Part shown: one piece after another, positions 13,840-22,600 of the stretch
Layout: each line of letters opens with the position of its first letter
Position numbering within the stretch: the stretch's first letter is position 1
NCBI GenBank assembly: GCA_030696455.1
Contig: JAUYSH010000135.1
Span: 1 to 37,502 of the forward strand
DNA length: 37,502 nucleotides
Source: Elusimicrobiota bacterium
GTDB lineage: Bacteria; Elusimicrobiota; Elusimicrobia; UBA1565; UBA9628
Direction: 5' to 3'
Notes under the pieces: model-generated
Seen by the model: only the letters and a program-made list of their open reading frames with translations
Told to the model about the DNA's origin: nothing
Databases searched by the model: none
Translations under genes and position numbers: made by a program

Positions 13840-15810
13840 TTACCTTTGAGCGGCGTTGCGTTCGACAAATTGGTTCACGAAGTCTGCGTCATTTTGGAGC
13901 GTCCAGTCCAGGTCCGCGGCGTTGAGGTCGAAGCGGGCGAGGAGGCCGGCCGCCTCGGCCGGCGTGAAGCCGGAGGCGGCCAGGTCCGCGACGATCGCGG
14001 CGCGGGTCTCGGGCTTCTTGAGGAATTCGCGCCAGGCGCGCACCCCGGGCTGGTAGTCCTCGATGGCGTTGCGCTCGCCGCGGTTCATCCACGGCATCTC
14101 GAGGGCGATGCGTTCGTCGGGCACCCGGCCGGCGACCGGGGCGGCGCGGCCGAAGGCCTGCTCGAAATCGATGAGCCAGGGGAGCCCTCCGTCATGGTCG
14201 GAGAGCACGTTGCCCGGGTTGACGTCGGAGACGCCGAAGGTGTGCAGGAACAGGGCGGCGGCGACGCGTTGCTCCTTGTTCAGCGGGTTCTTGTAGTGAG
14301 AAGGCGACGCCGCGAGCTTCTCCATGACCATGTACGACTCGTAGCCGTTCTTGACCGCGACGGAGGCGGGGACGCGGAAGTAGCGCCCGAAGAAGCGCCG
14401 GGCCAGACGTCGCAGGGCGACCTCGTTGCGGACGATGTCCCATTGGGCGATCTTGACGACATAGGGGGTCTTGCCCGGGGCCTCGACGGCCAGTATGACG
14501 GTGTTGAGCTTGCCGGGGTCGTCGCCGTGAAGCTTGTACTTCGTCTTGGCGTTGAGCGCGTCGTAGCCGGCGCGCCTGACGGCCTCGCGGGCGGAGACGA
14601 CCGTGTCGTCGAGCCCGGCCGGACCCTTCGCCGCGGGGCCGAAGACGAGCCGGGGGGCGGCGGGGCGCGCGGCGTCTCGGCGGGCGAGCTCGGCCAACGG
14701 CTGCGCGCCGGCCTTCGAGCCCCGGAGCTCGGCGACGGTCCGGGCCCAGGCCGCGGAATCCGGGCCCAGCCGCGCGCGCAGGCCCGACAGGAAGACGGCC
14801 GCGTCGAGGCCGGCGCGGCTCAGCAGCTCCGGAGCCAGCAGCTGATCGAGCACGGGCCGGACGCCGCCGGGGGCGAGGCTTCCCGCGTCGACGATCACCC
14901 ATCTCGTGCGCCAGTGCTGCCAGACGAGGTTGCCGCGGGCGAGGTCGGCGGTCACACCCGCGGATATGAGCTTGGCGGCGAGCTCGGGCCAGCCCTCGGC
15001 CTGGGAGCGCGAGAACGCCCCGCGCTCGAGCAGCTCGTGGGCGGTGGCCCCTTCGATGAACTCCTTGACGAGGACCTTGCCGTCGCGGCTCTCCGCGACG
15101 AGCCTGGCCACGGGCAGGCCGGAGCCCGCCAGCGCGCGCAAGGTCGCGGCCTCCTCGCGCACGCCCGGCAGCGCCATGGCGCCGGGGTGAAGAAGCTTGA
15201 TCGCGTAGTTGCCGTCGCGCGACTTCCATACTTTCGAGGTGCCGCCGTCGCCGGCGGGCTTGTCGAGCGTCGTCTTGACCCCGCCGACGCGAACGACGTC
15301 TCCGGGCTTGCCGGGCCAGCCGGGCGCTCGCTCGCCGAACGGCAGGCGCTCGAGCAGGGAGCCCCACAACGAGGGTTTGGCCTGATCGAACAGCGCCGCG
15401 CCCTCGGCCAGGCCGCTTCCGCCGGCGTCGGCGTCCCGCTCGGCCGACCCGGCCGCCGCGGCCGGCCGGATCGTCTGGCCGAGCGCGGCGGGCCGGGTGG
15501 CCGTCACGGCGGAGACCGGCAAGAGCGGTATGGGGACGGCTTGAACCGGGTGCGCGGCCGCCGGCGCGGCCGCAATGGGAACGGCGACCATGGAGGCCGG
15601 GGACAAAGCCGAGGCCAAGGTCGGCGCGCCGGCGCCCGTCAACGGCGTCACGGTGAGCTGGACGGGGACGGGGGCGCCCAACGACGAGCCGATCGAGCCC
15701 GACTGTCCGCCGGGCCGGACCTGGACGGAAACGGGCGCTTCGACCTGGCCCGCCGTCGCGGGGGCGGCCAGGGCGAGCATGAAAAACGCCATAAGGGCGC
15801 GGGATTTCAC
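13840..15810 (-). CDS. Secreted protein with two tandem kinase-like (APH/ChoK-type) domains
   Basis: A 656-residue protein starting at GTG. The signal peptide is residues 1-21 (MKSRALMAFFMLALAAPATA), followed by an Ala/Pro/Val-rich tract to about 120 with GAALFDQAKPS near its end. Domain 1 (about 165-345) has a kinase Lys in NYAIKLL (near 203), a catalytic-loop-like ADLARGNLV (near 288) and metal Asp in VIVDAG (near 305). Domain 2 (about 385-600) has YVVKIAQ (near 452), SDVNPGNVL (near 531) and WLIDFEQAFG (near 548). These follow the Lys, D-x4-N and [IV]D-x order of aminoglycoside and choline kinase folds, and both copies keep the key residues. Export is odd because ATP is scarce outside the cytoplasm. 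It is first in an operon with prc. The substrate is unknown and activity untested; the kinase fold is inferred from motifs. Confidence 0.7.
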   Translation of the reverse strand: MKSRALMAFFMLALAAPATAGQVEAPVSVQVRPGGQSGSIGSSLGAPVPVQLTVTPLTGAGAPTLASALSPASMVAVPIAAAPAAAHPVQAVPIPLLPVSAVTATRPAALGQTIRPAAAAGSAERDADAGGSGLAEGAALFDQAKPSLWGSLLERLPFGERAPGWPGKPGDVVRVGGVKTTLDKPAGDGGTSKVWKSRDGNYAIKLLHPGAMALPGVREEAATLRALAGSGLPVARLVAESRDGKVLVKEFIEGATAHELLERGAFSRSQAEGWPELAAKLISAGVTADLARGNLVWQHWRTRWVIVDAGSLAPGGVRPVLDQLLAPELLSRAGLDAAVFLSGLRARLGPDSAAWARTVAELRGSKAGAQPLAELARRDAARPAAPRLVFGPAAKGPAGLDDTVVSAREAVRRAGYDALNAKTKYKLHGDDPGKLNTVILAVEAPGKTPYVVKIAQWDIVRNEVALRRLARRFFGRYFRVPASVAVKNGYESYMVMEKLAASPSHYKNPLNKEQRVAAALFLHTFGVSDVNPGNVLSDHDGGLPWLIDFEQAFGRAAPVAGRVPDERIALEMPWMNRGERNAIEDYQPGVRAWREFLKKPETRAAIVADLAASGFTPAEAAGLLARFDLNAADLDWTLQNDADFVNQFVERNAAQR

Positions 15811-15816
15811 GATGTC

Positions 15817-15822
15817 ACTATA
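15817..15822 (-). promoter_or_regulatory. -10 box TATAGT, 6 nt before GTG start
   Basis: TATAGT on the minus strand lies 6 nt before the GTG at 15810, with a weak TGGCGC 17 bp upstream. It is the likely promoter of the kinase-like/prc/UshA-barrel cluster and would give a leaderless mRNA beginning around a GTG codon. Confidence 0.5.
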
Positions 15823-15856
15823 ACAGTAGTTCCGGCGACGCGCCAGGGGGCGGGCG

Positions 15857-16315
15857 TCAGGATTTTGCGACGAGGGCCTTCATCTCGCGGAGATAGCCGA
15901 TCATCACGGCCAGGCTCATATAAGGAACACGCACGCCCTTCTTGGACCAGCCCGAGTCGCCGGCCTCCGAGACCCATTCGCGCAGGTCGATGCCGGTCGT
16001 CCCTTTATGGAGGGTGACGCGGACGACGAGCTCGACACCCATCTTCTTGGGCACGCGGACGAGCTCCCGGTCCTCGGCGTCGACGGGCTCGGCGGGAAGC
16101 TTCTCGAGGGCGGGGAGGGTCTCTTCGAGCACCCGGGCGTTGAGGGTGACGCCCGCCTTGGTGGGGCCGGAGTAGGCGTCGCCCTTGACGAAGGTCCGGA
16201 TCGAGCCGTAGCGGTGGCCCTTGTACTCGTCGACGTAGAACCGGAGCTCGCTGGTCTCTCCGAGCGGGATCGCTCCCAGGTCCTTGAGCGGCTTGAACTC
16301 CTTTGACTCGGCCAT
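15857..16315 (-). CDS. Tandem PC4-like DNA-binding protein
   Basis: A 152-residue protein made of two copies of the PC4/p15 (YdbC-like) single-stranded nucleic-acid-binding fold. Repeat 1 spans about 23-73 (ELRFYVDEYKGHRYGSIRTF, then GPTKAGVTLN). Repeat 2 spans about 95-147 (ELVVRVTLHKGTTGIDLREW, then SKKGVRVP). Each has the strand, basic loop, strand and helix order of the family; repeat 2 is more diverged at its tip. Bacterial PC4-like proteins usually have one domain and dimerise, so a fused pair may mimic a dimer. The ATG at 16315 has AGGA about 7 nt upstream; a TTG five codons earlier is weaker. It is divergent from the DUF2339 operon. A role in transcription or repair is possible. Confidence 0.75.
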   Translation of the reverse strand: MAESKEFKPLKDLGAIPLGETSELRFYVDEYKGHRYGSIRTFVKGDAYSGPTKAGVTLNARVLEETLPALEKLPAEPVDAEDRELVRVPKKMGVELVVRVTLHKGTTGIDLREWVSEAGDSGWSKKGVRVPYMSLAVMIGYLREMKALVAKS

Positions 16316-16339
16316 GGCGCATCCTAGCAAAGGGCGGGC

Positions 16340-16368
16340 TTGACAGGAATCGGCGGCGGCCTTATCCT
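16340..16368 (+). promoter_or_regulatory. Strong sigma70-type promoter of DUF2339-M48-aas operon
   Basis: A perfect TTGACA (16340-16345), a 17-bp spacer and TATCCT (16363-16368). The -10 box ends 9 nt before the ATG at 16378, so the transcript should start within about 3 nt of the start codon. Confidence 0.8.
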
Positions 16369-16377
16369 TGGGCGTTC

Positions 16378-18840
16378 ATGGCGACAAACGAAGAGTTCCA
16401 GGCCGAGCTGCGCGCGCTGAGCCTGGAGGTCCGCGCTCTGCGCGGCGAGGTGGACTTGTTGAAGGGGGGCAAGCCCGCCCCGGTCGCCCCGCCGCCCGTG
16501 GAAGCGCCGGCGCCGCCGCCCAAGCCCGCGCCGACCGCGCCGGTCCCCACGCTCGAGGACCTCGTGCGCAAGACGAAGGGGCAGGCCCCGCTGGGCAAGG
16601 CGTCGGGCCCCCTGAGCTCCGCGCCGGCGGCGGCGAGCGGGTATTCCTCCGCGTTCTCCGAGAAGTTCATCGGCGAGAAGATGCTCCAGTACGTGGGCGC
16701 GATGATCCTCGGTCTCGGCGTGGTCTTTTTCCTGATCTGGCGCGCCCAGCACACGAGCCCGCACGAGCGGGCCTTCATGGCTACGGCGGCGGGCGCGGCC
16801 CTCGTCGGCCTCGGCCTATACGTGCGCTCGCGGCCCCCGTATCAGAATCTCACGGGCGCCCTGCTCGGCGGCGGCTGGTCAGTCCTTTACATCACGGCCT
16901 ACGCGGTCTATCACTTCGAGCCCGTCAAGATCGTCGAGTCGCCCCAGGCCGCGCTGGCCCTGCTGCTCGCGGCGGCGGGCGGGATGATCGGCCATGCCCT
17001 GCTGACGGGCTCGCGGGCGTTCCGGCTGTACGCGTTCAGCCTGGCCTACTTCCTGCTGCTGTTCTGCCGGGCGGACGTCGCCTCTTTCGACCTGTTCCTG
17101 TTGCTACTCGCCGCATCGGCCTTGATCGCCGTGGAGTCCGGCGAGGCCGACGTCCTGCTGCCGGCGCTGATCGGCTTCCACGCGAATTACGTGCCCGTGT
17201 ATTTCCGCACCATCGGCCTGCCGCCCGTGGAGCACACCGCAGCGAACTTCGCCCAGCCCTTCGGCTGGCTGGCCGGCGGCTATCTGATCGTCGCGCTCAT
17301 GCCCTTCGTGCCCCGCACGCGCGCGCGGCTCGACACGCCGGAGCAATCGCGCATCCTCGACGCCGCGCTGTGCCTCAACGCGGCATTGTTCGCCCTCGTC
17401 GCGGGCTCGATGGGCCGGGTCTACTTCGGCCACGCCAGCCTGCCGCGCGCCGGCGCCCTGAGCGCCCTGTTCCTGCTGCCCGCGATCGGCCACCTCAAGG
17501 TCCTCGGGCGCAAGGCGGCGTCGGTGAGCCTGGGCGGCGTCATTCCGCTGGCGCTGATGGCGGCGGCCGTCTTCGAGATGCCCGATCCGATGTGGAAGCT
17601 GATCGCCTGGGTCGGCGTCTCCACGGGCTGGGTGTTCATCGGCCTGTTTCTCGATCAGCCCGTCTGGCGCGCCGCCGGGCTGTGCATGGGCCTGCTGACC
17701 TTCATGTTCTACACCGAGGTCGCGCGCCGCGGCGAGGAGGCGCGCCGGGCCGCGGCGATGGCGCTGTTCGTGTTCTCGGGCCTCTCGTACTTCTTCTCGC
17801 GCTTCCATCGCCTGTGGCTGGCCGACCCCGAGGACTGGGAGAAGCCGGCGACCGAGTACTGGCTTTACATCGGCACGGCCGCGCTCGTGCTCGGCCTGTG
17901 GGGGGCGCTCGACGCGGCGCCGTTCCTGTGCTGCCTCGTGGCGCTCGCGATCGCCGGCGAGCACCTGGCCGTGAAGCTCGGGCGCGTGCATCTGTGGGTG
18001 CAGGCCGCCGCGCTCGAGCTCGGCTTCGGGTTCTACTCCTTCTTCGTGGACTACGGCGCGGCGCCGGCGATGGGCGTGTCGCCGCGCCTGCTGGTGAGCG
18101 TGGTCGTCATCGGCGCGTATTTGTACCTGCTGCTCGCCGATCCGATGGACGAGGAGCTTTCGTCGCGATGGACGCCGTTCAGCCGCGCCGAGCAGCGCCG
18201 CGCGGTCTCCTGGATGCTCCTGGCGGTCGCCTCGTTCGCGGTGTACCGGGAGTTCGACGGGCGCCTGCGCCTGCCCCTCTGGGCGTTCGCCTCGCTGGGG
18301 CTGTTCTGGCTGGGGCGGACGCTGAGGAACGCGGACTATCGCGCTCAGGCGCTCCTGCTCGCGGGGGGCACCGCGCTCGAGGCGGTCGTGTCCTACCTGA
18401 CGGCGCCGGCGGCCCTGCTCTCCGGGCTCACCGTGCCGCGCGCGGCGCTGTACTGGTCGTCGATCGGCGCCTTGCTGGGGGGGCTGTTCGTTTCCAAGAC
18501 GGCGGAGGCCGAGACCGATCGCGACGATAAGGCCGCGAGGATGTTCGCCTTGCTGGCGCTCGTGCTCGGCGCGGCTTATTTCGCCAAGGAGCTCGACCGC
18601 GTGCAGCTCACGATGGCGTGGACCGGGCTCGGCATCGCCTTCCTCGCCGGAGGCATCGCGCTCGGCTGGCGCGAGCTGCGCCTTCCCGGCCTGAGCCTGC
18701 TCGGCCTGTGCGTCGCCAAGGCGCTGCTCTCCGACACGGCGAATCTTCCGCTGCCTCACCGCGTGGCGAGCTTCGTGGCGCTCGGGGTCGTGCTCATCTT
18801 CGCCTCGAGCCTCTACAACCGGGCGGGCGCCGGCGAGTGA
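16378..18840 (+). CDS. DUF2339 polytopic membrane protein
   Basis: An 820-residue integral membrane protein. An N-terminal predicted coiled coil (EEFQAELRALSLEVRALRGE) and a Pro/Ala linker (to about 90) are followed by the family motif FSEKFIGEKMLQYVGAMILG at about 95-115. Many consecutive hydrophobic helices run to the end, ending LIFASSLYNRAGAGE. DUF2339 proteins are widespread in bacteria and have no settled function. The ATG at 16378 is chosen from the promoter position (the -10 box ends 9 nt upstream); an in-frame ATG at 16303 lies upstream of that promoter. The stop overlaps the GTG of the M48 peptidase gene (GTGA), so the peptidase and the phospholipid-repair fusion downstream are translationally coupled to it. 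Confidence 0.85.
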   Translation: MATNEEFQAELRALSLEVRALRGEVDLLKGGKPAPVAPPPVEAPAPPPKPAPTAPVPTLEDLVRKTKGQAPLGKASGPLSSAPAAASGYSSAFSEKFIGEKMLQYVGAMILGLGVVFFLIWRAQHTSPHERAFMATAAGAALVGLGLYVRSRPPYQNLTGALLGGGWSVLYITAYAVYHFEPVKIVESPQAALALLLAAAGGMIGHALLTGSRAFRLYAFSLAYFLLLFCRADVASFDLFLLLLAASALIAVESGEADVLLPALIGFHANYVPVYFRTIGLPPVEHTAANFAQPFGWLAGGYLIVALMPFVPRTRARLDTPEQSRILDAALCLNAALFALVAGSMGRVYFGHASLPRAGALSALFLLPAIGHLKVLGRKAASVSLGGVIPLALMAAAVFEMPDPMWKLIAWVGVSTGWVFIGLFLDQPVWRAAGLCMGLLTFMFYTEVARRGEEARRAAAMALFVFSGLSYFFSRFHRLWLADPEDWEKPATEYWLYIGTAALVLGLWGALDAAPFLCCLVALAIAGEHLAVKLGRVHLWVQAAALELGFGFYSFFVDYGAAPAMGVSPRLLVSVVVIGAYLYLLLADPMDEELSSRWTPFSRAEQRRAVSWMLLAVASFAVYREFDGRLRLPLWAFASLGLFWLGRTLRNADYRAQALLLAGGTALEAVVSYLTAPAALLSGLTVPRAALYWSSIGALLGGLFVSKTAEAETDRDDKAARMFALLALVLGAAYFAKELDRVQLTMAWTGLGIAFLAGGIALGWRELRLPGLSLLGLCVAKALLSDTANLPLPHRVASFVALGVVLIFASSLYNRAGAGE

Positions 18841-19658
18841 AGAGCCTCGCGCCGTTCGCGCTTGTCGCGATCGCGCTGTCGGTCGCGTTCGTCGTGAGCC
18901 GGGGCGGACGCAGCCGGGAGAGCCTCCTGCCCGTCTCTCGCGCCGTCGCCGAGCACGCCAAGGCGCTCGACCGGGGCTCGGCGATAGTCTTCCCGCTCTC
19001 GGCCGACGAGGAGCGCGCCATCGGCGAAAAGATCGACGCGGACCTGAGGCGTGCGTCGCAGCCGGCGCCCGGCACGACCGACGCTTCGCGCGCGGCGCTG
19101 TGGAAGGAGCTCGGGCTCGAGGCGGCCGGCTCGCCCATGGTGAAGCGCTTTCGCGGGCGCTACGAGTTCCGGGCCGTCGATCACGGAGGCGTCAACGCCT
19201 TCGCCGTCCCCGGCGGCTTCATCTACGCGACTTTGGGGCTGCTCGAGAAGCTCCACAAGGATCCCGACGCGCTCCTGTTCACGCTCGGCCACGAGATCGG
19301 CCACGTCGAGCTCGGCCATTGCGCCGACGCGTACCGCCTGCGCGCGGGCGCCAAGGACCCGCTGCGCGCGCTGCTCGGCGGCGTCGTCCTGCTCCCGCGC
19401 CTGCTCGCCTCGCTGCATTTTTCGCCGAGCCAGGAGCTCGAGGCCGACGCCTTCGCCGCCCGCCTGCTGCGCTCGCTCAAGCGGGATCCGGCGGCCGGCC
19501 TGCGGACCTTCGACGCCCTGGGCCTCAAGGCGGACGACGGCCGCCGCCGCGGCCCGGGCGGGGTCGTCGCCGAGGGGCTCTCCGATTATTTCCGCACGCA
19601 CCCCGGCTCGGGGGAGCGCCGCGCGGCGCTCGAGCGCGAGGCGGCCAAGGCTCGGTGA
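18837..19658 (+). CDS. M48-family zinc metallopeptidase, membrane-anchored
   Basis: A 273-residue peptidase with one N-terminal hydrophobic segment (about 5-21, APFALVAIALSVAFVV) that serves as anchor or signal. The zinc motif HEIGH is at about 152-156 within LFTLGHEIGHVELGH, and the third ligand Glu lies in QELEADAFAARLL at about 200. The NAFAVPGGFIY motif before the active site is typical of the BepA/LoiP-like branch of M48, which acts in outer-membrane quality control. The start is GTG, overlapping the DUF2339 stop by GTGA. The next gene also starts GTG and overlaps this stop. The position between a membrane protein and a lysophospholipid-repair enzyme suggests envelope maintenance. Confidence 0.9.
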   Translation: MKSLAPFALVAIALSVAFVVSRGGRSRESLLPVSRAVAEHAKALDRGSAIVFPLSADEERAIGEKIDADLRRASQPAPGTTDASRAALWKELGLEAAGSPMVKRFRGRYEFRAVDHGGVNAFAVPGGFIYATLGLLEKLHKDPDALLFTLGHEIGHVELGHCADAYRLRAGAKDPLRALLGGVVLLPRLLASLHFSPSQELEADAFAARLLRSLKRDPAAGLRTFDALGLKADDGRRRGPGGVVAEGLSDYFRTHPGSGERRAALEREAAKAR

Positions 19659-22600
19659 GCCCCCGTACGGCCTCTGCGGGCTTTCGCGGCTTCCTGGCAG
19701 CGCAGGCGACGGGGGCGTTCAACGACAACGCCTTCAAGACCTTCGTGGTCCTGTCCGTGGTCGCGGCCGCGCCCCAGGACGCGCCCGGGTTCATCGCCCT
19801 GGCCGGAGGCGCGTTCATCCTCCCCTTCCTGCTGTTCTCGACCGCCGGCGGCGACATGGCCGACCGCTGGCCGAAGGCCCGGCTCGTCGCGATCTTCAAG
19901 GCGATCGAGATCGCCCTGATGCTGCTCGCCGTTCCCGCGTTGGCGGCGCGCAGCGCGCCGGCCCTGGTGGTCCTGCTGTTCCTGATGGGGGCTCATTCCG
20001 CCTTCTTCGGCCCGGTGAAGTTCTCCATCCTCCCCGAGCTCGTCGACGACGCCGAGCTCTCCAACGCCAACGGCCTGGTGCAGATGTGGAGCTTCGGGGC
20101 GATCATCCTCGGCACGGCCTGCGCCGCGGAGCTCGTGACCTTGGCGGGAGGGCGCCCGGGGCTCGCGGCGGCCGCGTTCGCGGCGGTCGCGGCGGCGGGC
20201 TTCCTGGCGTCGCTTCTGATCCCGGCGTCGAAGGCGGCCCGGCCGGGGGCGGTGCTCTCCTTCAACGTCGTCTCGAGCACGGCCGCCAACCTCAGGCATC
20301 TCGCCGCGCTCGAAAGCGTCAACCTGGCGACCTACGCGGCCGCCTTCTTCTGGTTCGTCGGCGCGATGTTCCAGATGAACCTCTTGATCTACGGCACGCG
20401 CCTGATGGGCTTAAGCGAGCCGGCCTGCGGCCGCCTGCAGGTCCTGCTGGCGCTGGGCATCGGCGCGGGCTCCTTCATCGCCGGGCGCCTCTCGTGCGGC
20501 CGCGTCGAGCTCGGCCTCGTGCCCGTCGGCGCGCTCGGCCTCGTGATCTTCGGCGCGGATCTGGCCTTCGCCGCGCATTCGATGAACCGCGTGGCCTTCG
20601 ACCTGCTCATGGCCGGCCTCTCCGCCGGCTTCTACGCCGTGCCCCTGCAGGCCTTCATCCAGCAGCGCAGCGCGGCGGGGGAGCTCGGCCGGGTCGTGGC
20701 GACGGGCAGCTTCCTGTGCTTCACCGCCATCCTGATCGCGACGGGGGCGCTGTGGGCGCTCGACGCGAAGTTCCGCCTGGACCCGGCGCAGGTCTTCCTC
20801 GTGACCGCGGCGATGTCGGCGGCGGTGGCCTTCGAGATCCTCCGGCGCCTCCCGGACTTCTTCCTGCGCCTGCTGTTCCTGCCGCTGACGCGCCTCGTCT
20901 ACAGCATCCGCGCGGTCGGGCAGGAGAACGTGCCCTTGGACGGGCCGGTCCTGCTCGTGGCCAACCACGTCTCCTTCGTCGACGCGATCCTCATCGCGAT
21001 GGCCAACCAGCGCCTGGTGCGCTTCCTCATGCTGCGCGCCTACTACGACCTGCCCGTCGCCGGCTGGTTCTTCCGCGCGATGGGCTGCATCCCCGTCTCG
21101 AGCGGCGACGGTCCCAAGGCCCTCGTGGCCTCGTTCAAGCGCGCGCGTGAGTACATGATGTCGGGAGAGGCGGTCTGTATCTTCGCCGAAGGCGAGATCA
21201 GCCGGCACGGCCAGATGCAAAGGTTCAAGCGCGGATTCGAGTCGATGGTTCACGGGGTCGAGGTGCCGATCGTGCCGGTGCATTTGGATGAGGTATGGGG
21301 AAGCATCTTCAGTTTTTCGGAAGGGAGGATTATTTTCAAGTGGCCGCGTCGGATTCCATACCGGGTAACCGTAAGCTTTGGGAAGCCGTTACCGGCGACG
21401 GCGTCGGCATTCGAAGTGAGACAGGCCATTCTCGCCTTAGGGGCCGAGGCATTTTCACACCGGCTCCAGGACTCCCCACCGTTGCCGTTAGCCTTTAGCC
21501 GTCAGGCTAAAGGCCGGCCGTTCGCCCTGAGCATGGCCGATTCGTCCGGCACGCGTTTGAGCGCCTTACAATCGTTGACGGGCTCATATCTGTTAGGTAA
21601 AGCCGTTTCCGTTAACCTCGCCGAAGGCGAGGAAAACACTGGGATCTTTCTCCCGCCATCCGTCCCCGCCGCGCTCGTCAACATCGGCCTCGGTCTGCAC
21701 GGAAAGGTCGCCATCAATCTCAACTATACGGCCAGTAAAGAGGTCGTGGATGCGTGCATCAACAAGGCCGGCATCCGCACCATCGTCACCTCGCGCAAGT
21801 TCTCGGAAAAACTAGGGTGGGAACCGAACGGCAAAAAAATATATGTCGAGGATCTCGCCCCGGCCTTTTCCCCGTTCGCGAAGGCCGCGCACGCCGCCCT
21901 TTTCCTCGTCACCCCGTCCTTTCTCCTTGAACGGACGTTCTTCCGCCTGGCCCGCGGCCCGCTCGATCGCCTTGCCACCATCATGTTCACCAGCGGTTCC
22001 ACCGGTACCCCCAAGGGCGTGATGCTCACCCACGCGAACGTCCTCGCCAACCTCGAGGCCGTCGCTCAAGTGATCCAGTTCGGCCCCGACGACCGCATGC
22101 TCGGCGTCCTGCCCTTCTTCCACTCCTTCGGCTTCACCGTGACCTTGTGGATGCCCCTGCGCCTGGGCATGGGAACCGTGTATCACTACAATCCCCTCGA
22201 CGCCCGCCGCATCGGCGACCTGGCCGAGGAGTTCAAGGTCACCTGCCTGCTCGGCACCCCCACCTTCCTGCTCGCCTGGATGCGCCGCGTCGAGGCCGCC
22301 AAATTCAAGACCCTGCGCCGCGTCGTCGTCGGCGCCGAGAAGCTGCGCGCCGAGGTCGCCAAGGCCTTCGAAGAAAAGTACGGCCTCACCCCGCTCGAGG
22401 GCTACGGCGCCACCGAGCTTTCCCCCGTGGCCTCGGTCAACATACCCGACATCGCCTGGCCCGGCATCAAGCAGACCGGGACCAAGCTCGGCACCGTGGG
22501 CCAGCCCCTGCCCGGCGTGTTCATGAAGGTCGTCGATCCCGACACCGGCCGGGAGCTCGGCGCCGATCAGCCGGGCCTGCTGCTCGTGAAGGGCCCCAAC

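Noticed and set aside
11573-13849. A 758-codon open frame on the + strand opposite prc
   Set aside because: It mirrors the protease gene, has the low-complexity Gly/Val/Arg/Leu composition of an antisense frame in GC-rich DNA, and shows no recognisable domain.
13846-16017. A 723-codon open frame on the + strand opposite the kinase-like and PC4-like genes
   Set aside because: Antisense shadow; no domain, no ribosome site, and both minus-strand genes have clear motifs and promoters.
19100-19654. An upstream extension of the LplT-PlsC-Aas frame
   Set aside because: It runs through the M48 peptidase gene in another frame, is Arg-rich without domains, and a GTG overlapping the M48 stop begins the recognisable MFS sequence.
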